Shown one piece after another: positions 8,757 through 18,700 of a stretch of DNA of 64,000 nucleotides. This stretch comes from S010-25 sp964441285. GTDB lineage: Bacteria; Pseudomonadota; Gammaproteobacteria; SZUA-229. The notes beneath the pieces are model-generated. The model ran no database searches. It saw only the letters and a program-made list of their open reading frames with translations, and had not been told where the DNA came from. Numbering within the stretch: position 1 is the first letter of the stretch; every line of letters starts with the position of its first letter. A program made the position numbers and the translations under genes. The stretch lies in NCBI GenBank assembly GCA_964441285.1, contig CAYTUK010000002.1, positions 196,820-260,819 on the forward strand. The letters are read 5' to 3'.

Positions 8757-9602
8757 TTGGCATGGCTGCTAACGTGGAAAAAAGGTACGCTTGCGTACCT
8801 TTTTTTGTGCCTAACCTTTTTCTTATACCCTGCCAGTGCTGAGGCACAACGCTGCCCCAGTACTCATATTGATCGGCAGGCACGAATAAAATATGTGCAT
8901 GATGGCGACACTGTCGTTCTTGAAAATGGCGATAAAATTCGCCTTATTGGTATTAATGCACCCGAAATTGCACGCAGAGCCCGATATAGAACAAATAGAA
9001 AAATACCCGACAAAGCTGAGCCCTATGGCAATGCTGCCCGTGATTTTCTCAAGCAGTTACTGCCCAAACACACAGCTGTAGCCTTACAGTACGGCAGGGA
9101 CAGAAAAGACCATTATGGTCGCACACTGGCGCATTTATTTCTCCCGGACGGCAGCAACATACAGGTGTTATTACTCAAAAAAGGCCTCGCCAGTGCGTTA
9201 ATGATACCCCCCAATACGGACTACGCCCGTTGCTACCTGAAAGTAGAAAAACAGGCGCGTTGCCAAAAAGTCGGGTTATGGTCGAGCAAACACAGCATTT
9301 TATCTGGCACCCGGCTAAAATCAGGCGTTAAAGGCTTCCATCTGGTAATGGGCAAGGTGACACACGTTGACAATGATGCGAAGGGCATTTGGATACACCT
9401 TAAAGGCAGGTTGACATTGGGCATTCGCCCAGAAAATTTCCATCTATTTGGCATAAGAAAACGCCGAACATTCACTCGATCATTAATAGGAAAAAACCTG
9501 TTAGTCCGTGGCTGGCTCAATAAATCGCATCATCATCAACTTTATATGCGCATAAGACACCCGCTCTCTCTGGAGGTGGTTGATAAAAACAGCTGTTTAT
9601 AA
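8757..9602 (+). CDS. Exported staphylococcal-nuclease-like (thermonuclease) protein
   Basis: The mature part holds an SNase fold: DGDTVVLENGDKIRLIGINA, then PYGNAARDFLKQLL and DHYGRTLAHLFLPDG. The three catalytic residues expected from nuclease A (Arg in IRLIG, Glu in NAPE, Arg in YGRTL) are present. A roughly 100-residue C-terminal extension follows. The frame is open from inside rpmE, but no ATG is available. TTG at 8757 gives a signal peptide ending PASAEA before QRCP. This start lies upstream of the rpmE terminator hairpin, which is therefore inside the leader codons. The product probably degrades nucleic acid outside the inner membrane. The start is uncertain. Confidence 0.78.
   Translation: MAWLLTWKKGTLAYLFLCLTFFLYPASAEAQRCPSTHIDRQARIKYVHDGDTVVLENGDKIRLIGINAPEIARRARYRTNRKIPDKAEPYGNAARDFLKQLLPKHTAVALQYGRDRKDHYGRTLAHLFLPDGSNIQVLLLKKGLASALMIPPNTDYARCYLKVEKQARCQKVGLWSSKHSILSGTRLKSGVKGFHLVMGKVTHVDNDAKGIWIHLKGRLTLGIRPENFHLFGIRKRRTFTRSLIGKNLLVRGWLNKSHHHQLYMRIRHPLSLEVVDKNSCL
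8778..8806 (+). terminator. Rho-independent terminator of rpmE, inside the nuclease leader codons
   Basis: An A6 run, a 6-bp GC-rich stem (GGTACG/CGTACC) with loop CTTG, and a T7 run form a textbook terminator about 50 bases after the rpmE stop. Confidence 0.8.
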
Positions 9603-9728
9603 ATAAACAGCTTAAATAGACAAATTATAAATAAGCAAACCATACAAGCTGTCCTGGCCGGAACAACGATTTACCTCGGCCAATACCAGCAATCAGTTTC
9701 AAAAAGTGCTAGAATACGGCGTTTTTCT

Positions 9729-9759
9729 ACCTTCGACTATTGAGGTCAACTTCGAAGGT
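9729..9759 (+). promoter_or_regulatory. Stem-loop in the maeB leader
   Basis: ACCTTCGA (9729-9736) pairs perfectly with TCGAAGGT (9752-9759) around a 15-base loop, upstream of malic enzyme. There is no following T tract, so a leader or operator role is more likely than termination. Confidence 0.35.
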
Positions 9760-9768
9760 GAGTAATTA

Positions 9769-9807
9769 AAATCCTAAAAATTAACCCTAAAAATTAACCC
9801 TAAAAAT
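9769..9807 (+). repeat. 13-bp tandem repeat abutting the maeB start
   Basis: The unit TAACCCTAAAAAT occurs twice exactly (9782-9794, 9795-9807), preceded by a partial copy. One base separates it from the ATG, so it occupies the place where a ribosome binding site would be. Confidence 0.6.
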
Positions 9808-9808
9808 C

Positions 9809-11062
9809 ATGCCTAAACGATTCAAACAACAGGCACTGGACTATCACTGCCAGCCCAGGCCCGGGAAAATTGCCACCCAAATCACCAAACCCTGCAATAC
9901 TCCATTCGACCTTGCGCTGGCCTATACGCCGGGCGTTGCCGAACCCTGCCGCTCCATTTATCGCGATGCAAACGCCGCTTACGACTACACGGCCAAAGGC
10001 AATCTGGTAGCCGTCATCACTGATGGCACAGCCGTACTCGGTCTGGGTAATATTGGTGCGCTAGCAGGCAAGCCGGTGATGGAAGGCAAAGGCGTGCTGT
10101 TTAAGTCCTTTGCTGGCATTGATGTTTTCGACATTGAAGTCAACGCTGACTCCACGGCAGATTTTATTCGAACTGTCAAAAATATTGCCCCCACCTTTGG
10201 CGGCATTAATCTGGAAGACATTGCTGCACCAGCCTGCTTTGAAATTGAAGAGGCGCTGATCGAACAACTGGATATTCCCGTGTTCCACGATGACCAGCAC
10301 GGCACGGCTATTATTATTGCTGCCTCATTATTAAATGCGCTCGAACTTCAACACAAAAAAATTGAAGATGTACGCATCGTTTGTCTCGGTGCAGGTGCCG
10401 CCGGCATTGCATCAATGAAACTGCTACAAAACCTTGGCGCAGACCCCAAAAAACTGTTTATGATTGACCGTAAAGGCATTATTCATGCTGAACGTGATGA
10501 CCTGAACCCGTATAAACGCGCCTTTGCAATTCACACGGACAAACGCAGCCTGGCCGATGCGATGAATGGTGCCGATGTTTTCATTGGCGTGTCCGGTCCC
10601 GACCTGCTCAGCCCGGATATACTGGCAACAATGCAGGCACGCCCTGTCGTCTTCGCCCTGTCAAACCCTGACCCGGAGATTATGCCTGAGCTAGCACACC
10701 TGACTCGTGATGATTTAATTATGGGCACGGGCCGTAGCGACTACCCGAATCAGGTGAATAATGTACTGGGGTTCCCTTATATTTTCAAAGGTGCGCTGGA
10801 TGTTCGCGCAACCTGCATTAATGCAGAAATGCAAATCGCTGCGGTGCAGGCGCTGGCTCAACTGGCACACGAACCCGTACCCATCGAAGTGCTCAATGCG
10901 TATGCACTGGACACTATGACATTTGGCCGAAACTACATTATTCCCAAGCCACTGGACCCTCGGCTCATAGATACCATCCCTCTCGCCGTCGCCAAAGCAG
11001 CGATTGCAACCGGCGTTGCACAAAAATTCCCCAGCGAAACCCGCAAAGCCGTCTCCGCATAG
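9809..11062 (+). CDS. maeB: NAD(P)-dependent malic enzyme, short form
   Basis: The 417-residue protein is a short malic enzyme, without the phosphotransacetylase-like domain of long MaeB. It begins with the family pattern LDYHCQPRPGKIA, followed by DLALAYTPGVAEPC and VITDGTAVLGLGNIG. The catalytic region FHDDQHGTAIIIAASLLNAL is intact, and the dinucleotide-binding loop reads CLGAGAAGIA. It converts malate to pyruvate and CO2 with reduction of NAD(P). The ATG is supported by family alignment, but there is no recognisable Shine-Dalgarno sequence. It is convergent with malate dehydrogenase. Confidence 0.92.
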   Translation: MPKRFKQQALDYHCQPRPGKIATQITKPCNTPFDLALAYTPGVAEPCRSIYRDANAAYDYTAKGNLVAVITDGTAVLGLGNIGALAGKPVMEGKGVLFKSFAGIDVFDIEVNADSTADFIRTVKNIAPTFGGINLEDIAAPACFEIEEALIEQLDIPVFHDDQHGTAIIIAASLLNALELQHKKIEDVRIVCLGAGAAGIASMKLLQNLGADPKKLFMIDRKGIIHAERDDLNPYKRAFAIHTDKRSLADAMNGADVFIGVSGPDLLSPDILATMQARPVVFALSNPDPEIMPELAHLTRDDLIMGTGRSDYPNQVNNVLGFPYIFKGALDVRATCINAEMQIAAVQALAQLAHEPVPIEVLNAYALDTMTFGRNYIIPKPLDPRLIDTIPLAVAKAAIATGVAQKFPSETRKAVSA

Positions 11063-11103
11063 TTTATTTCTATGCCTATGCCGCTTTTTTAATGCGTCAT
11101 GCG

Positions 11104-12033
11104 CTATATTGACCGGAGCAACGCCAGATCTTTACGCACCAGCGACGCAGATTGATCAAATAAAGCCTGCTCCGCCGTATTCATATCCAGCTGAATAACG
11201 TCTTCCACACCATTCTGCCCAAGCACCGCCGGCACACCGATGGCAATATCACTGTGGCCATATTCACCGTCGAGCAAACACACGGTAGGTAATATCCGGC
11301 GACGATTATGCACGATGGCATCAACCATTTCAGCAACTGAGGCCGCTGGCGCATCATAGGCACTGCTATTTTGCCGCAAAGCAAGAATTTCCGCGCCTCC
11401 GTTACGCGTTCGCTCAACAATGGCGGCCAGTTTTTCTTCAGCAATAAACTCGCTTACGGCTATCCCCGCAATGGTACAGTGACGCAACATAGGCACCATC
11501 GTATCACCATGCCCGCCAAGCACCATCGTACTAATATCCATACTTGAATACCCTGTTTCCAGCGCAATAAAACTGGCCATGCGACTTGAATCAAGCACCC
11601 CGGCCTGACCGAAAATACGGTTGCGAGACCAGCCTGTTTTAATGAGGGCATGATAGGTAATAACATCAACCGGGTTAGTCACAAACAGCAGTATTGCGTT
11701 GGGGGCATATTTCATCACACCATCAACAACGGTGTCCATAATCGGAATATTACTGGATAAAACATCAGAACGCGACATCCCCGGCTTACGAGGTAAGCCA
11801 GCAGTAATAATAATAATTTCTGAGCCACGCATCAGCGCGTGATCAACACCGCCAATCAGTCGAGTATCGTAACCGAAGAGAGGCGAGACTTCCTGTATAT
11901 CCAGCGCCGCACCTTTGGCAGCACCTGCATGAATATCCAGTAAAACAATTTCTCGGCAAAGGTGTTTAGCTGCCAACAGCTGCGCCGTAGATTCGCCAAC
12001 GCGACCGGCACCAACAATGGTGATTTTATTCAT
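11104..12033 (-). CDS. mdh: Malate dehydrogenase, LDH-like type
   Basis: A member of the lactate/malate dehydrogenase family. The NAD-binding loop is VGAGRVGESTAQ with an Asp (LLDI) that favours NAD. GLPRKPGMSRSD carries the Arg that selects a dicarboxylate substrate, so malate rather than lactate. VTNPVDV and the catalytic His in GGHGDTMVP are present. I start at the ATG at 12033 (309 residues, MNKITIVGAGRVG) because GGGAGT lies just upstream. An in-frame start 30 bases earlier lacks this support. It interconverts malate and oxaloacetate and faces maeB, which uses the same substrate. Confidence 0.92.
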   Translation of the reverse strand: MNKITIVGAGRVGESTAQLLAAKHLCREIVLLDIHAGAAKGAALDIQEVSPLFGYDTRLIGGVDHALMRGSEIIIITAGLPRKPGMSRSDVLSSNIPIMDTVVDGVMKYAPNAILLFVTNPVDVITYHALIKTGWSRNRIFGQAGVLDSSRMASFIALETGYSSMDISTMVLGGHGDTMVPMLRHCTIAGIAVSEFIAEEKLAAIVERTRNGGAEILALRQNSSAYDAPAASVAEMVDAIVHNRRRILPTVCLLDGEYGHSDIAIGVPAVLGQNGVEDVIQLDMNTAEQALFDQSASLVRKDLALLRSI

Positions 12034-12122
12034 AGACAGACTCCCAGTTTTTTTAGGCAACATACCATTATGCAGACTATAGAAATAAACAAAGATTCAG
12101 CGAAAAAGGCGGTTTTCTCTAC

Positions 12123-12255
12123 TTACTAACAGTACAGATGAAAAGGCTACCTATTGTTCAGGACCGTCAGCCGCAGGGATGCGGATGTCGAGCCGACATG
12201 GATGTATTCACCACGTGTCTTTAACACCGTGGTTAAACCCTGGGTGCTGATTCAG
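12123..12255 (+). repeat. MITE-like repeat, copy A (divergent right end)
   Basis: It shares its left terminus (TTACTAACAGT, then GATGAAAAGGCTACC) and core (CCGTCAGCCGCAGGGATGCG, GTCGAGCC, ATTCACC) with elements at 20905-21037 and 40467-40598. The right terminal repeat is not conserved in this copy, so the right border is approximate. It lies between mdh and a small reading frame. Confidence 0.7.
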
Positions 12256-12326
12256 CCCGTTACACAGATAGAAATACCGTCCGCCCCTGAGCCAGCATCC
12301 TGACAATGATAACGCCGGCCAGAGAC

Positions 12327-12545
12327 TTATTTTTCGCGCTTAAGTGGCTCTGGCTCCCACCAGACATCCCCTTCTGTCAGCTCACCTTCAATGTCCGAAA
12401 TTCGGCGCGGCGTATCATCTCGACAGTCAATGCCTGAATGCAAAAGTCGCTCTGGATTACGTCGATCCCGCGGGTTACGACGATCCCGCCAGTGCTTACG
12501 TCGCTCGGTGGTAGTAACACTGGTATCTGGTGAACAGGAGCCCAT
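12327..12545 (-). CDS. Small Arg-rich hypothetical protein
   Basis: The 72-residue frame begins MGSCSPDTS and contains a short repeated charged segment (RDRRNPRDRRNPER), then an acidic tail with WWEPEPLKREK. I do not recognise a family. An AGAGGG motif lies 8 bases upstream of the ATG, which gives some support to translation. No signal peptide or membrane segment is apparent. It stands alone between the MITE-like repeat and the metal-efflux operon. Confidence 0.4.
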   Translation of the reverse strand: MGSCSPDTSVTTTERRKHWRDRRNPRDRRNPERLLHSGIDCRDDTPRRISDIEGELTEGDVWWEPEPLKREK

Positions 12546-12867
12546 AACCTTAACCCTCTGAGATTTTAAAAAAGAAAAAATTTGTGCTTACTGACAATCA
12601 CCAGTCGACGCTTTTACTACAGAGAAGTCAATATTTTAGTAATTAGAATTATTTATGACGCATATTTATGCCGCATTTATTACTTCGCCAGGTTAACCTG
12701 GATATTTCATAAGAATGTAGAACATTGCACAGCCAGATGAAATACCCAGGCCAAACATCCACTTTGCTGCACTCAATATTAATGATGAAAATCATCCTGA
12801 ACTTTGCTAGACTCGAACCTGTCCAATTTTTCCACAACTAAAACTGAATTGCTGAGACATCGCTAGT
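12546..12867. other. Intergenic region before the metal-efflux operon
   Basis: This AT-rich stretch should contain the promoters of the divergent neighbours. The only structure I can point to is a 13-bp near-perfect tandem repeat (ATTTATGACGCAT at 12651-12663 and ATTTATGCCGCAT at 12664-12676). I see no convincing regulator site or gene. Confidence 0.35.
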
Positions 12868-13206
12868 TTGAATAAATTACTGTTATCGATACTTATGATC
12901 TGCACCCTGGGGTATAGCAGCGCGTGGGCGTATGATAGACATGCATTAAATACCGGCAATACCCAGCTTATTAGTAGCAGTGATGTGTACATTGATGCAG
13001 GCAGCCGTGGCACACAAGCACCGGAACAACAACTGGCGGTTGATACTAGCTGCGATTACTGCAATCACATTGCGGCACATTTAGTGGCCATTTTCACACA
13101 AAATAATTATTCATTCAGCGCCAATCAAACCAGCAACCGACTGGCTCTTTCCGAAAACTTCATTTCATTTGTTAGCAGTCCTGATTTAAGACCCCCCCGT
13201 ACTTAA
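12868..13206 (+). CDS. Small exported protein heading the metal-efflux operon
   Basis: The 112-residue product has a clear signal peptide (MNKLLLSILMICTLGYSSAW, cleavage probably after AWA). The mature part has a CDYCNHIAAH motif that could bind a metal ion. The only workable start is TTG at 12868, since a stop precedes it in frame and the next ATG would truncate the signal. It lies just before the CzcCBA-like genes in the same direction, and small periplasmic proteins at this position (CzcI and similar) are known in such operons. The family is not recognised with certainty. Confidence 0.6.
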   Translation: MNKLLLSILMICTLGYSSAWAYDRHALNTGNTQLISSSDVYIDAGSRGTQAPEQQLAVDTSCDYCNHIAAHLVAIFTQNNYSFSANQTSNRLALSENFISFVSSPDLRPPRT

Positions 13207-13297
13207 TTTTTGAATATCACCAGCACAGCTGGTTGTGACACATGCCCGAAACACTGTCGGCCGTATGTGTTTGTTGTATTTATTCGAGAATTAAATC

Positions 13298-14638
13298 ATG
13301 ACGATAAAACTATGTATGAAACCTGGCCTGATTGCGCTGCGCATGATCGCCAGAAGCCTGATGCTGATATCAATCAGCATTACCACACTAAACATTAACG
13401 TGGCACAGGCACAAACCGTAGCCCCCACCCCGGCCCTTAAAACAACTAATGCGACTATAACCAGCGCCAGGAAGTCTAATGCAGGGATTCAGCACTGGTT
13501 AGATAAAAATGTTGATAACCAGCCTTCGGTACTAGCCGCTAAATCGGCACTTGATGCCGCCAGATTTCAGCTCATTGCTGCCGGTAAAGCGCTGTATAAC
13601 CCGGCGCTGGAGATTAATGCGGAAAATGCCGAAACCAGGGTTAAATCAATCGGTATCAGCCAGACCATAGACTGGGGAAATATACGTGATGCCAGAACAC
13701 AAATGGCAACAGCGCAACAAAGAGCCGCAAATTTTGTGCTGGAAAAAGTTCGCCGTAAAGTTACCGTTCAATTACTTGCCGCACTCGCCGAATATCACAC
13801 GACCACCGCATTAGCCGTATTAGCGGAGCAGGCAGAGCAATTGATGCAGCGCTTTGCAAAACTGGCTAAGCGGCGATTTGACGCAGGAGATCTAGGTCAG
13901 GTCGAGGCTGATCTGGCAAAGTTGTCATCGGCTCAGTCAAGATTTAAACGCGCCAACGCACTCTCAGCACAGGCACGGGCAAAACAAAATCTTGCCGTGC
14001 TTACCGGCACCATCCATACACATCTACCTGCCTTTATTTCCAGCTTCCCCAACCCACAGTCGGCGACAAAAAATATTGCGCAAACCCTACAGCGGTTACC
14101 ACAGGTACAGGCTTTAATGGCACATATTGCCGCCTTGCGGGCGCAGGTAGATGTTCGCGCCAGCGAAGCCACAGCAAAACCAACCATTACTCTTCGCGCA
14201 GGTAAAGAGAATCAGGACAGGTTACTTGGTATCACTTTGTCCATTCCTTTACAGCTACGCAATAACTTCCGTGCTGAGGTAAAGGTTGCGAACGCACAAC
14301 TAATACAGGCTGAAAGTGAAACGCAACAGATATATCGCAAACTCAGGGGCAGGCTGCAAATAGCCACTATTACTTATGCCTTAAGTCGCAATGCCTGGTT
14401 TAACTGGCAGGCAGATGCTGCCAACAGTTTAAGCCTGCAAATTAAATTACTTGAACGTCTGTGGCGAGCCGGTGAGTTGAGCACCACCGATTACCTGGTA
14501 CAGCTAAAGCAGACAGTGGAGGCCAAGACCAGTGCCATAAAACAACGTGGTCGCATGTGGACTAACTGGAGCAAATGGTTGCTTGCTTCAGGAGAAATTC
14601 AGCGCTGGATCCCAAATAAATCAGGAATAAAACAATGA
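13298..14638 (+). CDS. czcC: CzcC-like outer-membrane channel of the TolC family
   Basis: A 446-residue outer-membrane efflux protein with an N-terminal signal (ending NVAQAQ) and the long coiled-coil helices of the TolC/OEP fold in two repeats. Typical stretches are LDAARFQLIAAGKALYNPAL, ISQTIDWGN, and RRFDAGDLGQVEADLAKL with a second match WRAGELSTTDYLVQL near the end. It would provide the exit duct for the RND pump encoded downstream. Its stop overlaps the start of the adaptor gene (ATGA). Confidence 0.85.
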   Translation: MTIKLCMKPGLIALRMIARSLMLISISITTLNINVAQAQTVAPTPALKTTNATITSARKSNAGIQHWLDKNVDNQPSVLAAKSALDAARFQLIAAGKALYNPALEINAENAETRVKSIGISQTIDWGNIRDARTQMATAQQRAANFVLEKVRRKVTVQLLAALAEYHTTTALAVLAEQAEQLMQRFAKLAKRRFDAGDLGQVEADLAKLSSAQSRFKRANALSAQARAKQNLAVLTGTIHTHLPAFISSFPNPQSATKNIAQTLQRLPQVQALMAHIAALRAQVDVRASEATAKPTITLRAGKENQDRLLGITLSIPLQLRNNFRAEVKVANAQLIQAESETQQIYRKLRGRLQIATITYALSRNAWFNWQADAANSLSLQIKLLERLWRAGELSTTDYLVQLKQTVEAKTSAIKQRGRMWTNWSKWLLASGEIQRWIPNKSGIKQ

Positions 14639-15783
14639 ATACCAAGATGAAAACAAAGCACACAGGCATAACAAACGCTGCACTTTTCAACCTGCTCGTA
14701 CTTACCTGCATACCTGCTTCAGCTACACAGGAACATAAAACCAACGCCACGCAAGCAATATCGTCGGTAACATTGTCGGCAAAACAGCTAACCACGGCAG
14801 AAATAGTCGTCAGTGTTTTACAGCCGCGTCCAGTAACCGAAGAGATTACTGCACCCGGTGAAATTCTATTAAACGCCTATCGAACCGCAACCGTTACACC
14901 AAGAGTGCCGGCGCAGGTGGTAAAACGCCTGGCGAAACTGGGCGATATTGTTACCCAAGGTCAGCCACTGGTAACTTTGTCCAGTGTTGATATGGCAACC
15001 GCACAGGGTGATCTGTTTATTGCTGAGCGCGAATGGAAGCGGGTAAAGCGATTAGGTAGAAAAGTTGTTTCAGCTCAACGCTATACCGCTGCACGGGTGA
15101 CACATGAACAGGCAAAAGCACGCGTTCGCGCTTATGGCATGACACAAAAACAGGTTAGCCTGTTTATTAAAAATGGTGATGCTGCAAAAGCTGATGGCAG
15201 CTTCCAGTTGCTCGCACCACAGGCAGGCACGATTATTCGCGATAACTTTATCCTCGGAGAACTCATTCAACCGGGCAAACAACTATTTGTTATTAGTGAT
15301 GAGTCATTACTCTGGGTTGAAGCAAAAGTAACACCAGCGCAGGCAGTGCAGATTAACCCCGGCAGTACCGCCACAGTTATTTATAACCACAAACAGTTTG
15401 CGGGAAGAGTTGTACAAATACATCAGGCCCTGGATGAAGATACCCGAACATTGGGTGTGCGTATTGAACTAAACAATCCTGATGGTCAACTGTACCCAGG
15501 AATATTTGTTGAAGTACGCATAAAAAGTCGCGAACTGGATCAGGCATTGACTGTACCTGTTAATGCCGTACTTCGAAATACAGCCGGTGAACGGGTTGTT
15601 TTTGTTGAGGTCTCGCGCCACGCCACAAAGGCCGAATTTAAACCACATAAAGTCAACCTGATAAAAGTTGTCGGTGATGTCAGCATTATCAAAGGCATTG
15701 CCACCGGCACAAAAGTGGTCACTCAGGGTGCTTTTTTTGTTCAATCTGAAATGGCGAAATCTGGTTTCGCTGATGCCGATTAA
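14635..15783 (+). CDS. czcB: CzcB-like periplasmic adaptor (membrane fusion protein)
   Basis: The 382-residue protein has a signal peptide and the HlyD/MFP layout. A beta-barrel/lipoyl part (ATVTPRVPAQVVKRLAKLGD, VTQGQPLVTLSS) is followed by a short helical hairpin and the returning lipoyl half (LLAPQAGTIIRDN, GELIQPGKQLFVI). A C-terminal barrel ends with the typical GATKVVTQGAF-like segment (ATGTKVVTQGAFFV). It links the inner-membrane pump to the outer-membrane channel. It lacks the long His-rich or Met-rich N-terminal extension of some metal adaptors. The genes are translationally coupled on the left, with a 10-base gap to czcA. Confidence 0.87.
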   Translation: MNTKMKTKHTGITNAALFNLLVLTCIPASATQEHKTNATQAISSVTLSAKQLTTAEIVVSVLQPRPVTEEITAPGEILLNAYRTATVTPRVPAQVVKRLAKLGDIVTQGQPLVTLSSVDMATAQGDLFIAEREWKRVKRLGRKVVSAQRYTAARVTHEQAKARVRAYGMTQKQVSLFIKNGDAAKADGSFQLLAPQAGTIIRDNFILGELIQPGKQLFVISDESLLWVEAKVTPAQAVQINPGSTATVIYNHKQFAGRVVQIHQALDEDTRTLGVRIELNNPDGQLYPGIFVEVRIKSRELDQALTVPVNAVLRNTAGERVVFVEVSRHATKAEFKPHKVNLIKVVGDVSIIKGIATGTKVVTQGAFFVQSEMAKSGFADAD

Positions 15784-15793
15784 GGAGTGAGTC

Positions 15794-18700
15794 ATGATAG
15801 ATAAGCTTATCAGCTGGTCAGTAAAAAATCGCCTGCTGGTGGTGATTGCACTGTTTGTGCTCATCGTCAGTAGCGTTCTGGTATTACCCAAACTTAATCT
15901 TGATGCCTTTCCAGATGTAACCAATGTTCAGGTACAAATTAATACCGCAGCGCGTGGCCTGGCGGCAAAAGAGGTTGAACAATTAATCACTTTTCCTATT
16001 GAGGCTGTCATGTATGCGATGCCAGATGTTGAAGAGGTGCGCTCCATTTCTAAAACAGGCTTATCCGTTGTCACCGTTGTTTTTACCGAAGGCACCGACA
16101 TCTATTTTGCCCGACAACTTGTATTTGAACGCCTGCAGACCGCAAAAGAACAAATTCCTGCGGGTATTGGTACACCAGAAATTGGACCGAATACGTCAGG
16201 ACTTGGACAGATATACCAGTATATTCTACGTTCGGATGATGCAAAAAAATTTAGCACCATGACCTTGCGCAGTTATAACGACTGGATTGTTAAATTATTA
16301 CTGATGCCAGTGGCAGGTGTGACTGACGTGTTATCGTTTGGCGGTGAAGTCCGCCAGTACCAGGTTCAGCTTAACCCACAGAAACTACTTGCCTATGGCT
16401 TAACCGGCAACAGGGTTATTGATGCGATAGAAAACAATAACCGCAATGCCGGCGGCTGGTATATGGATCGCGGTGCAGAGCAATTAATTATCCGTGGTAT
16501 AGGCTGGGTGCGAAGCGGTAAAAACGGGCTGCGTGATATTGGCAATATTCCACTAAAAGATGTCGCCGGTACCGCTGTACGAGTAAAAGATGTTGCCACT
16601 GTGGCGTTTGGCGCTGAAGTTCGCCAGGGCGCGGTAAGCATGACCATGCGTGATGCAAAAGGTAAACCAGAAGCGCTGGGAGAAGTGGTCGCAGGCATTG
16701 TACTCAAGCGTCTGGGGGCAAACACCAAAGCCACCATCGATGGTATTGAATCCAGACTGACGGCTATTCAGGCGGCATTACCCAATGGCGTCACGCTGGA
16801 GCCCGTTTACAATCAGGCAAACCTGGTTGATCAGGCCGTTAATACGGTAACTAAAGCCTTACTTGAGGCATTTTTATTAATTATCATTATTTTAATGCTG
16901 TTTCTGGTTAATTTGCGAGCAACATTTCTGGTCTTAATCTCTGTCCCCATTTCAATTGGTCTGGCGCTAATGGCAATGGCATACTGGGGGATCTCCGCAA
17001 ACTTAATGTCGCTTGGCGGTCTAGCCATCGCTATTGGCATGATGGTCGACGGTTCGGTGGTAATGATGGAGCATATCTTTAGCCATCTAACTCATGCGGA
17101 TGAACAGCACCGTTCACATCAGTCACAGGCAGAAAATGATGATCACCCCTATGATTCCGCTCACGATGCGCACGGTATTGCATTGCGTATCAAGGAAGCT
17201 GCACGCGAGGTTGGTCGTCCGGTATTTTTTGCAGTGATGATTATTATTATCGTATTCGCGCCGCTATTCAGTCTTGAAGGCGTAGAAGGCAAGTTGTTTC
17301 AACCCATGGCGCTATCCATTGTACTGGCGATGCTGGCATCATTACTGGTGGCGCTGATTGTTGTACCAGCATTGGCAACCTACCTGTTTACCCGTGGCGT
17401 TAAACATAGAAAAGGTTATGTTATGCCACCACTTGATGCGTTGTACCGAAAAACCTTAGGCTGGGCGCTACCAAAATGGAAACGGGTTACGGGTGTAGCA
17501 CTGGGTTTATTTATCAGCTCTTTACTGTTGCTGCCATTCCTGGGAACAGAATTCGTGCCGGAGCTCGAAGAAGGCACGCTAGTTATTCGCATCACCCTGG
17601 CACCTTCATCCAGTCTCAAAACTTCACTGGCTGTTGCACGAAAAATGGAAGCCACATTAATGACTTTTCCTGAAGTAACCTATGCATCCAGTCGAATAGG
17701 CCGGGCAGAAATTGGCGGTGATCCAGAACCTGTATCCAATGTTGAAATTTTTATTGGTTTAAAACCGCTAAGTGAATGGAGTAGTGCTTCGAATCGTCGG
17801 CAGTTACAGAATCTGATGGAGAAAAAACTATCCACTTACCCAGGGTTACGGTTTTCTTTTTCACAACCGATAGCCACCCGAGTGGATGAATTACTGTCCG
17901 GTGTACGCGCCCAACTGGCCATTAAACTGTTTGGTTCAGATCTGGATATACTGGCAAAAAAAGGCCGTGAAATTGAAGCCCTGGTGAAGCAGGTAAAAGG
18001 CACTCGCGGTGTGGCAATGGAGCAGATAGGCGGTGAAGCGCAATTGGCAATACGGCCTGATCGTGACGCGCTGGCACGTTTTGGCATTCCAGTCGCGCAG
18101 GTAATGGAACTTATCTCGGATGGGATTGGCGGCCGCTCTGCCGGACAGGTAATTAAAGGCAATGAACGTTATGATATTTATGTACGCCTGGCAGCAAAGT
18201 ACCGCAATAATATTCAGGCAATTCGTAACCTGATATTACAGGCACCTGGTGGTGCCTGGGTTAAACTGGGCGATGTTGCAAACGTTGAAATTGAATCCGG
18301 GCCACCACAGATACGTCGTGATGATGTGCAGCGCCGAGTAGTGATTCAAACCAATGTTGAAGGTCGAGATATGGGTGGGCTGGTTGCTGAATTGCAGCGC
18401 CAGATTCATAGTGAGATCAGCCTGCCACCAGGCTATACCGTGGTCTTTGGCGGCCAGTTTGAAAACCAGCAACGAGCACAGGCACGATTAATGGTGGTGG
18501 TGCCGCTATCACTGGGACTGATCTTTTTACTGCTGTACTTTGCCTTCAACTCAATGGGTCAGGCAGCGTTGATTATGCTTAACGTACCGCTGGCACTCAT
18601 TGGCGGCATCGCTGCATTATTTGTTTCTGGTCAATATCTATCTGTACCCGGCTCCATCGGCTTTATTGCACTGTTTGGTGTCGCCGTACTCAATGGTGTG

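Noticed and set aside
12649..12837. 62-codon minus-strand frame upstream of the metal operon
   Set aside because: Low-complexity AT-rich region, no ribosome site and no recognisable product.
13210..13398. 62-codon frame overlapping the czcC start
   Set aside because: It conflicts with the clear signal peptide of czcC in another frame.
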